This document shows, in pieces, positions 1 through 9,898 of a stretch of 64,000 nucleotides of DNA. Position 1 is the stretch's first letter. Each line of letters opens with the position of its first letter. Made by a program: the position numbers and the translations under genes. The DNA is from Variovorax sp. dw_308. Its GTDB lineage: Bacteria; Pseudomonadota; Gammaproteobacteria; Burkholderiales; Burkholderiaceae_C. Under the pieces are notes generated by a model that ran no database searches, was not told the DNA's origin, and saw only the letters and a program-made list of their open reading frames with translations. Location: positions 1 to 64,000 of the forward strand of contig NZ_JAATOM010000005.1 in the NCBI RefSeq assembly GCF_019207085.1. The letters are read 5' to 3'.

Positions 1-201
1 GAGGATGGTGTCGGTGTCGGCGAGGCGGGCCTTCTCCTGCTGGGCGGCGATGGCCTCGGCATCGCGCGTGGCCGGACGCGGGGTTTGCGCCGTGGCCCAG
101 GGCATGCCGAGCAGTGCCGTGGCCACCATCGGTGCGGCCCACCAGGACCGGCGTTGTTCATGTTGTGTGCGATGCCGCGAATGTCTCGAGAACCAATTCA
201 T
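1..201 (-). CDS. Exported protein, N-terminal fragment (runs off left edge)
   Basis: Only the first 67 codons lie in the window; the rest is beyond base 1. Translation from the ATG at 201–199 gives a basic N-terminus (several Arg/His), then a hydrophobic stretch ending WATAQTP, which looks like a Sec signal peptide with a cleavage site around ATA|QT. The mature part seen (RDAEAIAAQQEKARLADTD) is charged and probably helical. A G-rich stretch (TGGGGGT) just upstream of the ATG can act as a ribosome binding site. The family cannot be named from this fragment. The start choice rests on the signal peptide and the G-rich stretch. Confidence 0.55.
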   Translation of the reverse strand, partial: MNWFSRHSRHRTQHEQRRSWWAAPMVATALLGMPWATAQTPRPATRDAEAIAAQQEKARLADTDTIL

Positions 202-390
202 TGGACCCCCAGGCGCGATCTGCAGCCGCGCGCTCGCTACGCGCGCAGACGACGCCGCAGAAGTGCGCGCCTCTCAGACCTCGTCGGCAAAGTCTAGGAG
301 GGGGTCGATGACACCGCTATTCGCAATAAGCCATACCGCATAAGGCTTAATCAATCGGGAGGAAATCACGGGTAACGCAGCCGGGAAGGG

Positions 391-2583
391 CTACGCCGGC
401 ACCGCATCCACGTTGGCCCGGTCCCAGTGCCGGTGCCTGGCAATCGCGGCGATGAAGGCCTGCCCCACTTCCTGCGCCGCCGTGTTGTCGCCGAGGTTGT
501 TGACCGGCGTCGCGGCCACCACGACACCCGCAGGCGGCGCTTCCGTGTCGGGCCCGATGCCCAGCGAAGCCAGCAGCGCGACGCCTTCGCCCACCGTGCA
601 GATCGCCTTGCAATGCTTGTAGGCCTCCAGCACGAAGTGCACCGCGTCGCCGTTGCGCGCCAGCGCGTCGGCGCCTTCCTTGCCGGCAGGTACCAGCACC
701 GCGTCGAACATCACCGAGGGCATGTTGATGAAGGTCGCGTCGATGTCGATCTGCCGCTTCGATGCGCTCGTCACGCTGCCCAGCCGCGGGCCCACCACCT
801 TGCATTGCGCGCCGGCATGCTCGATGGCTTCGCGGATCGGCTTCAGCGACGCGGAATCGACACCGTCGGCCACCAGGATCGCCACCTTGCGCGTGCGCAC
901 CGAGCCGTCGCCGGTGCCGGCCATGCTGAGTGCCGGCGATTCCTCGACGGCCATGTTGATCTTGAAGTCGCGATAGCCTGCGCGACCCGCCGCGGCCTTG
1001 GCGTCCGGGGCGCCGATGCCCAGCGGCTCGGCCACGCGACGTGCGAGCTTCTCGTCGACGTGCGCAAGGTTGTCCACCATGCGCTGGCGAATGGCCGGCA
1101 CTTCCAGCTTGGAGAGCTCGAAGCGGAAGGCCGCGATGATGTGTTCCTTCTCGGGGGCGCTCTGGCTGTTGAAGAACAGGCGCGCCTGTGTGAAGTGGTC
1201 GTCGAATGACGGGCTGCGCCGGCGCACCTTGGGCGGGTCGATCTCTTCGGGGAAGGACTGGAAGCCCTTGCTGCCGCCATCGACACGGAACTCCTGGCCG
1301 TTGCCGAGCGAGTTGGGTTCGTACGCGACCTGCCCGCGCGCGATGGTCTGGCGGTGCATGCCGTCGCGCTGGAAGTTGTGGAAGGGGCACACGCCCTTGT
1401 TGATCGGCAGCTCGTGGAAGTTGGCGCCCCCCAGGCGCGAGATCTGCGTGTCGGTGTACGAGAACAGGCGGCCCTGCAGCAGCGGGTCGTTGGTGAAGTC
1501 GATGCCCGGCACCACGTGGCCCGGATGGAACGCGACCTGCTCGGTCTCCGCGAAGAAGTTGTCCGGGTTGCGGTTGAGCACCAGCTTGCCGATCTTCTGC
1601 ACCGGCACCAGTTCCTCGGGGATGAGCTTGGTCGGGTCGAGCAGGTCGAAGCCGAGCGAATGTTCCTTGTCCTGCGGAATCATCTGCACGCCCAGTTCCC
1701 ATTCGGGGAAGTCGCCGTTGTCGATGGCTTCCCACAGGTCGCGCCGATGGAAGTCCGCATCCTTGCCGGCGATCTTCTGCGCCTCGTCCCAGGCCAGGCC
1801 GTGGATGCCGAGCTTCGGCTTCCAGTGGAACTTGACGAAGTGCGACTCGCCGCTCGCATTGACGAAGCGGAAGGTGTGCACGCCAAAGCCTTCCATCATG
1901 CGCAGGCTGCGCGGGATGGCGCGGTCGCTCATGGCCCACATCAGCATGTGGGTGCTCTCCGGCATCAGTGAGGCGAAGTCCCAGAAGGTGTCGTGCGCGC
2001 TGGCGGCCTGCGGCATGGCATGGTGCGGCTCCGGCTTGACCGCATGGATCAGGTCGGGGAACTTCATCGCGTCCTGGATGAAGAACACCGGGATGTTGTT
2101 GCCCACCAGGTCGTAGTTGCCTTCGCGCGTGTAGAACTTGACCGAGAAGCCGCGCACGTCGCGCACCGTGTCGGCCGAACCTGCACCGCCGGCGACGGTC
2201 GAGAAACGCACGAAAACGGGCGTCTTCTGCTGCGGGTCCTGCAGGAAGTCGGCGCAGGTGAACTGCGACATCGACTTGTAGACCTGGAAGTAGCCATGCG
2301 CCGCCGAGCCGCGCGCATGCACCACGCGCTCCGGGATGCGCTCATGGTCGAAGTGCGTGATCTTCTCGCGCAGGATGAAGTCTTCCAGCAGCGTGGGGCC
2401 GCGCACGCCCGCTTTCAGCGAGTTGTGGTTGTCGGGGATCTGCAGGCCCTGGTTGGTGGTGAGCTGCGCCACGGGCTCTGCCGTATAGGCCGCGAGTTGC
2501 TCCTGCTTGCCATTGGCCGGATCGCTGGCGGAAGCGGAGGCCTTGGGGCGACGACCGCTGGCGGCCTTGTTTTGTGGCGTCAT
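391..2583 (-). CDS. katE: Large-subunit (clade 2) monofunctional catalase HPII
   Basis: A 730-residue heme catalase that dismutates hydrogen peroxide to water and oxygen in the cytoplasm. The core begins near residue 40; the catalytic His is in [13 protein letters not shown] (about His89), the distal Asn is in [12 protein letters not shown], and the proximal heme Tyr is in [15 protein letters not shown]. The last 150 residues or so (from about [12 protein letters not shown]) form the DJ-1/GATase-like domain that marks large-subunit KatE enzymes, and the length matches the family (700–750). The basic Ala/Ser/Lys-rich N-terminus is typical of HPII. The untranslated leader carries a CGTGCC/GGCACG hairpin (2610–2625) and a T-tract, which might matter for expression. 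A tiny membrane-protein gene lies upstream on the same strand. Confidence 0.96.
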   Translation of the reverse strand: MTPQNKAASGRRPKASASASDPANGKQEQLAAYTAEPVAQLTTNQGLQIPDNHNSLKAGVRGPTLLEDFILREKITHFDHERIPERVVHARGSAAHGYFQVYKSMSQFTCADFLQDPQQKTPVFVRFSTVAGGAGSADTVRDVRGFSVKFYTREGNYDLVGNNIPVFFIQDAMKFPDLIHAVKPEPHHAMPQAASAHDTFWDFASLMPESTHMLMWAMSDRAIPRSLRMMEGFGVHTFRFVNASGESHFVKFHWKPKLGIHGLAWDEAQKIAGKDADFHRRDLWEAIDNGDFPEWELGVQMIPQDKEHSLGFDLLDPTKLIPEELVPVQKIGKLVLNRNPDNFFAETEQVAFHPGHVVPGIDFTNDPLLQGRLFSYTDTQISRLGGANFHELPINKGVCPFHNFQRDGMHRQTIARGQVAYEPNSLGNGQEFRVDGGSKGFQSFPEEIDPPKVRRRSPSFDDHFTQARLFFNSQSAPEKEHIIAAFRFELSKLEVPAIRQRMVDNLAHVDEKLARRVAEPLGIGAPDAKAAAGRAGYRDFKINMAVEESPALSMAGTGDGSVRTRKVAILVADGVDSASLKPIREAIEHAGAQCKVVGPRLGSVTSASKRQIDIDATFINMPSVMFDAVLVPAGKEGADALARNGDAVHFVLEAYKHCKAICTVGEGVALLASLGIGPDTEAPPAGVVVAATPVNNLGDNTAAQEVGQAFIAAIARHRHWDRANVDAVPA

Positions 2584-2641
2584 GAAGAACCTTCAGATTG
2601 GGAGAACGACGTGCCCCGCGGCACGAAGAAAAAAAAACGGA

Positions 2642-2794
2642 TCAGCCGGCTTCGGCGTCGGAATCCAGGAACAGGTCGACGACGTTGACAAAGGCCACCG
2701 CGCCCACGAGTGCGGCCAGGAAGGCCACGACCCACACCAGCGCATCGTCCACCCACCCGCCACCCAGGCCATCCAGCAATGCAGAAAGCTCCAT
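2642..2794 (-). CDS. Small single-pass membrane protein (50 aa)
   Basis: A 50-residue ORF starting MELSALLDGLGGGWVDDAL, with one hydrophobic segment (about residues 17–42, ALVWVVAFLAALVGAVAFVNVV) and an acidic tail LFLDSDAEAG. It has a good ribosome binding site (GGGAG six bases before the ATG). It sits 58 bases upstream of katE on the same strand, so the two may be co-transcribed. No family is recognised. The clean Shine–Dalgarno sequence, the transmembrane segment and the lack of a competing ORF support a real gene, but it is short and could be spurious. Confidence 0.5.
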   Translation of the reverse strand: MELSALLDGLGGGWVDDALVWVVAFLAALVGAVAFVNVVDLFLDSDAEAG

Positions 2795-3107
2795 GAAATG
2801 CTCCCGTGGAGGTTGAACAATCGATCGGAAAGGATTCGCAAACCGCAGCAGCCCGGCGCGGTCTGCGAGCGAACAGCAATGTTCAAGGCAAGTGAGTCCA
2901 TGCACCGTAGTGGGCCGGCGTCGCACCTTGTCAGCACGCCGAGGCGAAGCGGGTAGGAGAGGGCCGACGCGCACGCGCGGGCCGCCTACGCGAACTCGGG
3001 CGCAGTTGCCCCCGCACCGCGCCGCGCACCCGACTACGATGGGACGCATCCGGGGCCGGCATCAATCGTGCATGCGCCCTCCTGCACCACCTACACAGGG
3101 AAGCGTC
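2795..3107. other. Intergenic region between divergent genes
   Basis: A 313-base stretch between the small membrane protein (minus) and the transglutaminase gene (plus). It must hold the promoters for both directions. I see no convincing ORF with a ribosome binding site, no clear promoter hexamers and no RNA gene in it. Confidence 0.5.
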
Positions 3108-3938
3108 ATGCACATCCAGATCGGCTACGACATCGAGATCGGCGTCAGCGCGCCCACGGCATTGATCTACATGCTGCAGGTCCACCCCTCGCGCGAGGGC
3201 GACGTCATCGGCCACGAGAACATCACGCTCAGCCCGCCCCTGCGCACCGACCACTACCTCGACGCCTTCGACAACCACTGCGCGCGCGTGCAGGTGCCGC
3301 ATGGCATCAACAGCGTGCGCCTGCGCAACCAGGCCGTGGTGTACGACACGGGCTGGGCCGATCCGGTCAACTATGGTGCGCAGCAGTGCGCTGAAGCGGA
3401 TCTTCCGGTGCCCACGCTGATGTACGTGCTGCCCAGCCGTTATTGCGAGGTCGACAGCGAGTTGCTGCCTTTCGCCTGGAGCCAGTTCGGCAACACGATG
3501 CCCGGTTGGCACCGCGTGCAGGCCATCTGCGACTGGGTGCACAACCACCTGCAGTTCGACTACCAGCGCGCCCGCGCCACGCGCACGGCGCTGGACGGCT
3601 ACCGCGAGGGCTACGGCGTGTGCCGCGACTTCACGCACCTCGCCATCACCCTGTGCCGCTGCATGAACATCCCGGCGCGCTACGTGACGGGCTACCTCGG
3701 CGACATCGGCGTGCCGCCGGTGCCCTATCCGATGGACTTCAGCGCCTGGTTCGAGGTGTGGCTCGGCGACCGCTGGTACACCTTCGACGCGCGCCACAAC
3801 ACGCCGCGCATCGGCCGCGTGGTGATCGCCCGCGGACGCGACGCGGCCGACGTGCCGATCACGATGGTGTTTGGGGCCAACACGCTGCAGCGCTTCGAGG
3901 TGACGACTGAGGAAGTGTTCCTGGAAATGGCTGCGTGA
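3108..3938 (+). CDS. Transglutaminase-like cysteine protease family protein
   Basis: A 276-residue protein of the bacterial transglutaminase-like superfamily: an N-terminal beta domain (about 1–125) followed by the papain-fold core. The nucleophile Cys172 lies in GYGVCRDFTHLAI and Asp228 in WYTFDARHN. Where many relatives have DFHAWFE, this protein reads DFSAWFEVWL, so the usual triad His position is Ser. I believe this variant recurs in the subfamily, but its activity should not be assumed. The start chosen is the ATG preceded by AGGGAAG; an upstream in-frame extension is Arg/Pro-rich and not protein-like. No signal peptide is visible, so the protein is probably cytoplasmic. The substrate is unknown. 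Confidence 0.85.
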   Translation: MHIQIGYDIEIGVSAPTALIYMLQVHPSREGDVIGHENITLSPPLRTDHYLDAFDNHCARVQVPHGINSVRLRNQAVVYDTGWADPVNYGAQQCAEADLPVPTLMYVLPSRYCEVDSELLPFAWSQFGNTMPGWHRVQAICDWVHNHLQFDYQRARATRTALDGYREGYGVCRDFTHLAITLCRCMNIPARYVTGYLGDIGVPPVPYPMDFSAWFEVWLGDRWYTFDARHNTPRIGRVVIARGRDAADVPITMVFGANTLQRFEVTTEEVFLEMAA

Positions 3939-3997
3939 CTCGGGCAGCAGCGTCGGCTTCTGCCGCACAAGCGACCAAGACCAGGAACATGCCGCAT

Positions 3998-4630
3998 TCA
4001 GACGCTCGCGCTTGCATGAACGCGCGCGGGCAGTCCCGCGGCAAAGAGCTTTACGACGGACCTGGGCGTCAGGACATTGACTGACGCGCTGCCCGGAAGC
4101 GCCTGTGCCAGTGAATAACCCGTGAACGACCACTTGAACAGCCTTCCCCGGTTTTGCAGGAAGGCAACTCCGTCAACCTCGAAGATCGCTCCTTCGGGCA
4201 GATCACGCAGCGACGCTGTGTAGGTGACTTTTGCGCCACCTCGCGCAACGCGGTCCTCATGGAGACTTGCATCCACGTCCTTGATCGAAAAGGTCGTTGC
4301 CGCGTTCCCCGCGGCATGCGCCACGGACCATGCAGACTTGAAGGCATTGAATCGCTCGCGCTGACAGTAGGCGCATGGTCGGTGCCCCGCAGCGTAGGCG
4401 GTCGCTTCATCCAGGAAGAAAAGTTCCGAATACCGTCGGGGCTGGAACAGCGGCTTCCGGTCGATTGCCTTGAATGACGGATCACATGCAACCCAGGCTT
4501 TGCCTGTCCAGTGCTTGACGACCTTTCGTTCCGCGTCATGCAGGATGCCGCGGTTTCCCATCACGGTAGACACCCTCGCGGGGTGAACGTGCAACTGGCC
4601 CCAGGGATCAACACGGTTCTGAAGCGGCAT
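3998..4630 (-). CDS. Conserved protein with a CxxC motif, unknown function
   Basis: A 210-residue protein with the conserved stretches MGNRGILHD (near the N-terminus), ELFFLDEATAYAAGHRPC and CAYCQRERFNAFK. From memory these define a bacterial hypothetical family with a Cys-x-x-Cys motif. The two cysteines with the nearby His could bind a metal such as zinc; this is inference. The start was set at MPLQNRVDPWG, because relatives that I recall begin with a similar sentence; an upstream in-frame start would add 30 residues. No signal peptide or membrane segment. It stands alone, convergent with the transglutaminase gene. Confidence 0.7.
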   Translation of the reverse strand: MPLQNRVDPWGQLHVHPARVSTVMGNRGILHDAERKVVKHWTGKAWVACDPSFKAIDRKPLFQPRRYSELFFLDEATAYAAGHRPCAYCQRERFNAFKSAWSVAHAAGNAATTFSIKDVDASLHEDRVARGGAKVTYTASLRDLPEGAIFEVDGVAFLQNRGRLFKWSFTGYSLAQALPGSASVNVLTPRSVVKLFAAGLPARVHASASV

Positions 4631-4857
4631 ATCCTGAACCCCAACAAGCAAGGCATGCGAACGCCGGACAGCGATCTGCTTGACCGCACGATCAGGCGCA
4701 TTGCAATTTGCGCTCGCCAAGCCTGACCAGCACGGAACGGTTACGACAACAGTACACCGCGGGCATGCAAGACCGCAACCGTTTTCATCAACCAGCTACG
4801 CCAGCTCATTTCGCACGCCCCCCAATCCACAAGGCCCCGCCCCGTGGATTTCGTCCT

Positions 4858-5838
4858 CTACAGCCTGCGGTCGCTCGTCACTGCGAAGTAGAACCACTCG
4901 GTGCCGGCCGTGGCTTCCGGGTTCGGGAACACGATGAAGCCATCGCGGTCGGCCTTCAGCACGGCGCCGTCGGCGCGCATGCCGATGACTTCGCCGGCCG
5001 CCACCGGATCGAAAGTGGCCCATTCGCGGGCAAACTGGTCTTCATCGTCGAGGCGGTCGGTGACGCTGACCAGGCGCAGCAGCACCGGCGGCTCGCGCTC
5101 CGGCGCGGGCTCGGACACCATGCCAAGCAAGCGCAAGGCCGCGTGGATGGCCTGGTAGGCGACTTCGGGCGCGGCCGGGTCTTCATGCTGGCCGCATTCG
5201 AGCGTGACGCCGTAGCCGCCGCGGCTGCGCATGTATTCGTTGGTGCCCCAGCCGTAGGCCAGCGCCGCGACGTCGAGCGGCTCACCTGGGTTGCGCTGCT
5301 GCAGTCCGGCCGCGTAGATGTCGAGCCAGCCCTCGACCACGCGCGTCGTGCCCAGTTGCAATGCGAGCCGGCCTTCTTCCTCCGCGCGCGCGAAGGGCTC
5401 CAGCGTGCCGTCGTTGTTGCGCGGGCCGATCATCGCGAAGGCATCGCCCGCGCTCTGGAACGAATGCAGGTCGAGCAGCACGTCGTGCTGGTCCAGCAGG
5501 GGGCACAGCACGTCGGTGAGGCGGGCTTCGTAGTCGGCTGGCTCTTCGCCCTCGGGCGTGGGCTGGAAGAGGCGGTTGAGGTTGCGCTCGCCTTCGCGCC
5601 GCAGCAGCCGGCGCGCCAGCGGATTGGCCACCGGCACCATCGTCAGCGTGCCGCGCAGCAGTTGCACGCTGCCTTCATCCAGTTCCGCGCGCATGCGCTC
5701 GATGCCCACGGTGCCGCAGGTCTCGTCGCCATGCACGCCGCCCACCACGATGAGCCGCGGCCCCGGCTCGAGCGCGGCGAAGGCGTGGATGCGGATGGCG
5801 TCGGATTCGATAGTGGGTTCGGGCATGGGCGTGGACAT
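4858..5838 (-). CDS. Succinylglutamate desuccinylase/aspartoacylase family zinc deacylase
   Basis: A 326-residue protein of the M14-like AstE/AspA family, which hydrolyses N-acyl amino acids or similar amides using one zinc. The zinc motif is visible as GGVHGDETCG (His36, Glu39) with the third ligand in LLDLHSFQSAGDAF (about His125); NPLARRLLRREGERNLNR is the conserved substrate-binding stretch. The C-terminal third matches the beta domain of the family (VIGMRADGAVLKADRDGFIVFPN). There are no other ast genes nearby, so a role in the arginine succinyltransferase pathway is unlikely and the substrate is open. The start at MSTPMPEPT removes an Arg-rich, unconserved extension. Confidence 0.85.
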   Translation of the reverse strand: MSTPMPEPTIESDAIRIHAFAALEPGPRLIVVGGVHGDETCGTVGIERMRAELDEGSVQLLRGTLTMVPVANPLARRLLRREGERNLNRLFQPTPEGEEPADYEARLTDVLCPLLDQHDVLLDLHSFQSAGDAFAMIGPRNNDGTLEPFARAEEEGRLALQLGTTRVVEGWLDIYAAGLQQRNPGEPLDVAALAYGWGTNEYMRSRGGYGVTLECGQHEDPAAPEVAYQAIHAALRLLGMVSEPAPEREPPVLLRLVSVTDRLDDEDQFAREWATFDPVAAGEVIGMRADGAVLKADRDGFIVFPNPEATAGTEWFYFAVTSDRRL

Positions 5839-5927
5839 CGCGAGGCATCCTACAACCGAGCGCCCGCGGCTCCTACCCCCCATTGCGGCGCGCCGTGGCA
5901 CAAGCTCAATGCAACGAAGGAGCACAC

Positions 5928-6164
5928 ATGGCCACCCAGAGCAAGACAACCCGCGAACGCGGCAAGACGAAGATCGCGCAGGATGGCGAATCCGCCCCCA
6001 AGCTGCCGCATGAGCGCGACCAGTCGTCGGAGAGCCAGCAGAACGTCGACGGCGGCGCACCCGAGGTCGGGCGCCAGGCGCTGGAAGACATCGAGACCGG
6101 CAAGGTCGACACCGACCGCGGGCCGGTGACGGACCGGGTCTACAACGAGAAGGTCAAGCGGTAG
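5928..6164 (+). CDS. Small hydrophilic conserved protein
   Basis: A 78-residue protein, MATQSKTTRERGKTKIAQDG onward, very rich in charged and polar residues with no hydrophobic core. It is probably intrinsically disordered (ESAPKLPHERDQSSESQQN), ending VTDRVYNEKVKR. A strong AAGGAG lies seven bases before the ATG. It resembles small stress-associated hydrophilic proteins common in Comamonadaceae, but I cannot assign a role. It is convergent with rpe. Confidence 0.65.
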   Translation: MATQSKTTRERGKTKIAQDGESAPKLPHERDQSSESQQNVDGGAPEVGRQALEDIETGKVDTDRGPVTDRVYNEKVKR

Positions 6165-6189
6165 GCAGGCGGCGCAACGACGGTCTGCA

Positions 6190-6876
6190 TCAGCCTTTGG
6201 CCAACTCGCCCCGCATCGCCGCAATCACCCCTGCATAGTCCTTCGCCCCAAAGATCGCGCTGCCCGCCACGAAGGTGTCCGCACCCGCGCTGGCCACCCG
6301 CGCGATGTTGTCGGCCTTGATGCCGCCGTCGACTTCCAGCCGGATGTCGCGCCCCGCCTGGTCGATCAGCTTGCGCGCCTGCTCGATCTTGCGCAGCGCC
6401 GAATCGATGAAGCTCTGGCCGCCGAAGCCCGGGTTGACGCTCATGATCAGCACCAGGTCGATGTCGTCGATCGCGTATTCGAGGGCTTCCAGGCCCAGGC
6501 CCGGGTTGAACACCAGCCCGGCCTTGCAGCCGGCCGCCTTGATGGCCTGGATGCTGCGGTGCATGTGCGGCGACGCGTCGGGGTGGAAGCTGATGAAGTC
6601 AGCGCCCGCTTGCGCGAAGGCCGCGGCCAGCGCATCGACGGGCTGGATCATCAGGTGCACGTCGATGGGCACGGGCGTGCCGTCGGGCGTCATGGCGTGC
6701 GGCTTGAGCGCTTGGCAGACCATCGGGCCGAAGGTCAGGTTCGGCACGTAGTGGTTGTCCATCACGTCGAAATGGATCCAGTCGGCGCCGGCGGCCACGA
6801 CGTTGCGGACTTCCTCGCCGAGCCGCGCGAAGTCGGCGGAGAGGATCGAGGGCGCGATGCGGTAGGTTTGGCTCAT
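6190..6876 (-). CDS. rpe: Ribulose-phosphate 3-epimerase
   Basis: A 228-residue TIM-barrel enzyme that interconverts D-ribulose 5-phosphate and D-xylulose 5-phosphate in the pentose phosphate and Calvin pathways. Signature motifs are all present: [16 protein letters not shown] at the N-terminus, [39 protein letters not shown] and VDGGIKADN, including the metal-binding His/Asp residues. The length is typical. The start [10 protein letters not shown] is set by the family N-terminus. The gene is divergent from apaG, a pairing I associate with Burkholderiales. Confidence 0.97.
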   Translation of the reverse strand: MSQTYRIAPSILSADFARLGEEVRNVVAAGADWIHFDVMDNHYVPNLTFGPMVCQALKPHAMTPDGTPVPIDVHLMIQPVDALAAAFAQAGADFISFHPDASPHMHRSIQAIKAAGCKAGLVFNPGLGLEALEYAIDDIDLVLIMSVNPGFGGQSFIDSALRKIEQARKLIDQAGRDIRLEVDGGIKADNIARVASAGADTFVAGSAIFGAKDYAGVIAAMRGELAKG

Positions 6877-7001
6877 GGCCGCGATTGTCGCAAAGCCTTT
6901 TGCCTCCAGTCGATGGGGCTTTCGACTCGTCCCCACAAGGCACGGGTCGGGCGCAGCCCGGCGCCCTGGGCCCGGCAGCCTCGTCCGTTACCATGCGCCC
7001 C

Positions 7002-7397
7002 ATGTCAACCCACCCGATCACCGTCGAGATCGAACCTCGCTACCTGTCCGAGCAGTCTTCGCCGGAAGAGAACATCTACACCTTCTCGTATGCCGTGACG
7101 GTCACCAACAACGGCCAGGTCGCCACGCAGCTGATCTCGCGGCACTGGTACTTCAGCGATTCCGCCGGCAACGTGCAGGAGGTGAAGGGCCTGGGGGTGA
7201 TCGGCCAGCAACCGCTGATCGCGCCCGGCACCTCGTTCCGGTATTCCAGCGGTTGCCGGCTCAAGACGCCGAGTGGCACCATGCACGGCAGTTTTTTCAT
7301 GGTGTCGGAACACGGCGACCGCTTCGATGCCCCGATCGCGATGGTCATGCTGGAAGCCGACTTCGGCGGCAGGCCTGTGTCGCGCGTGCTGCACTAG
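7002..7397 (+). CDS. apaG: ApaG domain protein
   Basis: A 131-residue beta-sandwich protein (DUF525/ApaG), often called a Co2+/Mg2+ efflux-associated protein. Its biochemical role is not settled, although it has an Fn3-like fold. Conserved stretches are YTFSYAVTVTNNGQ, LISRHWYFSDSAG, VKGLGVIGQQPLIAPGTSF and the C-terminal MHGSFFMVSEHGDRFDAPI. The start is MSTHPITVEIEPRYL; a Met three codons upstream (MRP) is possible. No strong Shine–Dalgarno sequence is visible. Confidence 0.95.
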   Translation: MSTHPITVEIEPRYLSEQSSPEENIYTFSYAVTVTNNGQVATQLISRHWYFSDSAGNVQEVKGLGVIGQQPLIAPGTSFRYSSGCRLKTPSGTMHGSFFMVSEHGDRFDAPIAMVMLEADFGGRPVSRVLH

Positions 7398-7463
7398 CAG
7401 GCCCGGTCTCTTTCCGCACCCGTCGCCTCGCGCGACTACATGGTTCCCGTTGTTGATTCACGC

Positions 7464-8729
7464 ATGTCCTCCTTCATCAACGAATTGACGAATTTCTGGG
7501 CCGACTGGGTCCGACCTTCCGCCGGTTTGCCGACGGTGCTGTGGTCGCTGCTGATCGCGGTGACCGCGGCGGCGGGCCATCTGGTGCAGCGCTACATCGG
7601 CATGCCGAAGGTGGTGGGCTACTCGATGGTCGGCACGCTGGTCGGGCTGGCCGGCTTCGAGGGCGCGGTATGGCCGCTGCAGGGCGTGGGGCTGTTCATG
7701 GTCGAGCTGGGCGTGGCCATCGTGCTGTTCGAGGCCGGCGGCCGCCTGCCGCTGCGCTGGTTCCGCCACAACCCGATGGTGCTGGTGCAGAGCGTGATCG
7801 AGTCCACGTTGACCTATTTCGCCGTCTACTGGGTGCTGGTCTGGCTCGACGTGCCGGGCCCGGTGGCCAATGCGCTGGCGCTGATGGCCATCGTGGCCTC
7901 GCCCGCCGTGCTCTCGCGCGTTGTCATGGACACGCGCGCCTCCGGCCCGGTGACCGACCGCGCGCTGACGCTCTCCACGCTCAACACCTTCTATGCCGTC
8001 ACGCTGGGCTATGCGCAGGCCGGGCTGATCGAGCGCGCCCCCAGCGCCATCACCGAGCGCATCTATCCGGTGCTGGTGGTGCTGGGCATGTCCTTCGCCA
8101 TGGGCGCGGCCGTGGCGCTGGCCATGCGCACGGCCTTGCGCGTGATGAGCCCGACCAGCGAGAACACCTCGATCCTGATGCTGGCGCTGATCGCCGCCGG
8201 CACGGCCGTGTCGGCGCACATGGGCGGCTCCGCGCCGCTGGCCGCGCTCATCGGCGGCATCATGCTCAAGCAGCTCAATCCGCGCCCGTGGTCGTGGCCG
8301 AGCCAGCTGGGGACCGCAGCCTCGCTGCTGACGATGCTGATGTTCGTGCTGGTGTCGATCGTGGCGGCGCAAGCCGACTGGAACCTGCCGGTGGCCGGCC
8401 TGGTGCTGGCGCTGATCGCGGCGCGCGGCGTGGCCAAGGTGGTCGGCGTCTCGCTGGGCAATCCGGGCAGCGGCACGAACTGGAAGCAGGCCCTCTGGGT
8501 GGGCGGTGCGATGGCGCCGCTGTCGTCCATCGCGCTGCTGATTGCATCGAACTTCGTCACCGCATCGCCGCTGCTCGGCGTGCTGATCACGCAGACCGCG
8601 CTGCCGACGATTCTGCTCATGGAAGTCTCCGGCGCGGTGATCGTCACCATCGCCATCCACCTGGCCGGCGAAAGCTCCGTGCCCTGGACGCCCGAGGCCT
8701 TCAGCACCACGGAGGACAACCAGTCGTGA
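7464..8729 (+). CDS. CPA2-family cation:proton antiporter (Kef/NapA-like)
   Basis: About 421 residues, almost entirely hydrophobic, with roughly 11–13 membrane segments, matching the Na+/H+ exchanger fold of the monovalent cation:proton antiporter-2 family. It has no C-terminal TrkA-N/RCK domain, so it lacks the nucleotide gating of KefB/KefC. Conserved features include [18 protein letters not shown] near the N-terminus and the [15 protein letters not shown] stretch. The start could be MVPVVDSR at 7440 or [12 protein letters not shown] at 7464; neither has a clear ribosome binding site and I chose the second from memory of relatives. The stop overlaps the next gene (GTGA), so they are probably translated together. 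Confidence 0.85.
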   Translation: MSSFINELTNFWADWVRPSAGLPTVLWSLLIAVTAAAGHLVQRYIGMPKVVGYSMVGTLVGLAGFEGAVWPLQGVGLFMVELGVAIVLFEAGGRLPLRWFRHNPMVLVQSVIESTLTYFAVYWVLVWLDVPGPVANALALMAIVASPAVLSRVVMDTRASGPVTDRALTLSTLNTFYAVTLGYAQAGLIERAPSAITERIYPVLVVLGMSFAMGAAVALAMRTALRVMSPTSENTSILMLALIAAGTAVSAHMGGSAPLAALIGGIMLKQLNPRPWSWPSQLGTAASLLTMLMFVLVSIVAAQADWNLPVAGLVLALIAARGVAKVVGVSLGNPGSGTNWKQALWVGGAMAPLSSIALLIASNFVTASPLLGVLITQTALPTILLMEVSGAVIVTIAIHLAGESSVPWTPEAFSTTEDNQS

Positions 8730-9895
8730 GCATCAAGCAGAACATGTCCACCGTGATGCCGATGTCGCGCGTCGTGCCGCTGGAACCGTTCAACAAGTCG
8801 GAGGCCTTGTCGCTGGGCGTCGAGCTCGAGTTGCAACTGGTCAACACCCACGACTACGACCTCGCGCCCTATGCCGAGGACATGCTGCGCCTGATGGCGC
8901 ACACGCCGCTGCCCGGCAGCGTGGTGCCGGAGATGACCTCGAGCATGATCGAGATCTCGACCGACATCTGCCACTCGGCCAAGGACGTGATCGCGCAGCT
9001 CACGCCGATCCGCGATGCGCTGGTCAAGAGCGCCGACAAGCTCAACATTGCCGTGGTTGGCGGCGGTACGCATGCGTTCCAGCAGTGGCACGAGCGCCGC
9101 ATCTACGACAAGCCGCGGTTTCGGGAGCTGTCCGAGCTGTACGGCTACCTGAGCAAGCAGTTCACCATCTTCGGCCAGCACGTCCACATCGGCTGCCCCG
9201 ATGCCGATTCGGCGCTGCTGATGCTGCACCGCATGTCGCGCTACATACCGCATTTCATCGCGCTGTCGGCTTCCTCGCCCTTCGTGCAGGGGCAGGACAC
9301 GCAGTTCGACTCGGCGCGGCTCAACTCGGTGTTCGCCTTTCCGCTGTCGGGCCGGGCTCCCTTCGCGCTGACCTGGAAGGAATTCGAGGCCTACTTCGAG
9401 CGCATGACGCGGACCGGCGTGGTGCGCAGCATGAAGGACTTCTACTGGGACATCCGGCCCAAGCCGGAATTCGGCACCATCGAGATCCGCGTGTTCGACA
9501 CCCCGCTCACGGTGGAGCGCGCGGCCGACCTGGCGGGCTACGTGCAGTCGCTCGCGGCATGGTTCCTGCAGGAGCAACCCTTCACGCCGACCGAGGACGA
9601 CTACCTCGTCTACACCTACAACCGCTTCCAGGCCTGCCGCTTCGGACTCGACGCGGTGTACGTGGACCCGGCCAGCGGCGAGCACATGCCGCTGCGCGAA
9701 CATATCCTCATGACCATGACGCAGCTCGAATGGCACAGCGAGGCCCTGAACGCGACCGAATCGCTGGCGCGCCTGCGCCGCGACGTCGATGCCGGCCAGA
9801 ACGATGCGCGCTGGTTGCGCGAGCGGCAGGGCAAGGAACGCCTGCTGGCCGAGGTGGTCCGGCAGGGCGCGTTGCGCTTCCGTGGCGCCGTGTGA
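8726..9895 (+). CDS. Glutamate-cysteine ligase, YbdK family
   Basis: A carboxylate-amine ligase of the GCS2/YbdK family, about 389 residues, that joins glutamate to cysteine or a related amine using ATP. Typical stretches are [66 protein letters not shown] and [13 protein letters not shown]. The start chosen is the GTG overlapping the antiporter stop, because GGAGG lies ten bases before it; an ATG six codons later is the alternative. Being coupled to a cation antiporter gene is suggestive, as glutathione gates Kef-type transporters, but this antiporter lacks the gating domain, so the link is speculative. Confidence 0.88.
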   Translation: MSIKQNMSTVMPMSRVVPLEPFNKSEALSLGVELELQLVNTHDYDLAPYAEDMLRLMAHTPLPGSVVPEMTSSMIEISTDICHSAKDVIAQLTPIRDALVKSADKLNIAVVGGGTHAFQQWHERRIYDKPRFRELSELYGYLSKQFTIFGQHVHIGCPDADSALLMLHRMSRYIPHFIALSASSPFVQGQDTQFDSARLNSVFAFPLSGRAPFALTWKEFEAYFERMTRTGVVRSMKDFYWDIRPKPEFGTIEIRVFDTPLTVERAADLAGYVQSLAAWFLQEQPFTPTEDDYLVYTYNRFQACRFGLDAVYVDPASGEHMPLREHILMTMTQLEWHSEALNATESLARLRRDVDAGQNDARWLRERQGKERLLAEVVRQGALRFRGAV

Positions 9896-9898
9896 TAC

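Noticed and set aside
5..343. Open frame on the plus strand at the left end
   Set aside because: It is antisense to the exported-protein start with its signal peptide, has shadow-like Arg/Ala/Ser composition and no ribosome binding site.
320..350. TAAGCC/GGCTTA repeat between katE and the left-edge gene as a katE terminator
   Set aside because: Six-base arms with an 11-base loop and no T-run; too weak to call.
347..1939. Long Arg/Gly-rich open frame (530 codons) antisense-frame to katE
   Set aside because: It lies in another frame of the same strand as katE; high-GC DNA gives long spurious frames, and its composition is not protein-like.
2610..2640. Hairpin next to an A/T tract before katE as a terminator
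   Set aside because: On the minus strand the T-tract comes before, not after, the hairpin, and on the plus strand the tract is A; neither orientation gives a terminator.
7541..8725. Upstream extension of the YbdK-type ligase frame
   Set aside because: The extension overlaps the antiporter gene in another frame and is repetitive Arg/Gly/Ala; GTG at 8726 with GGAGG gives the proper start.
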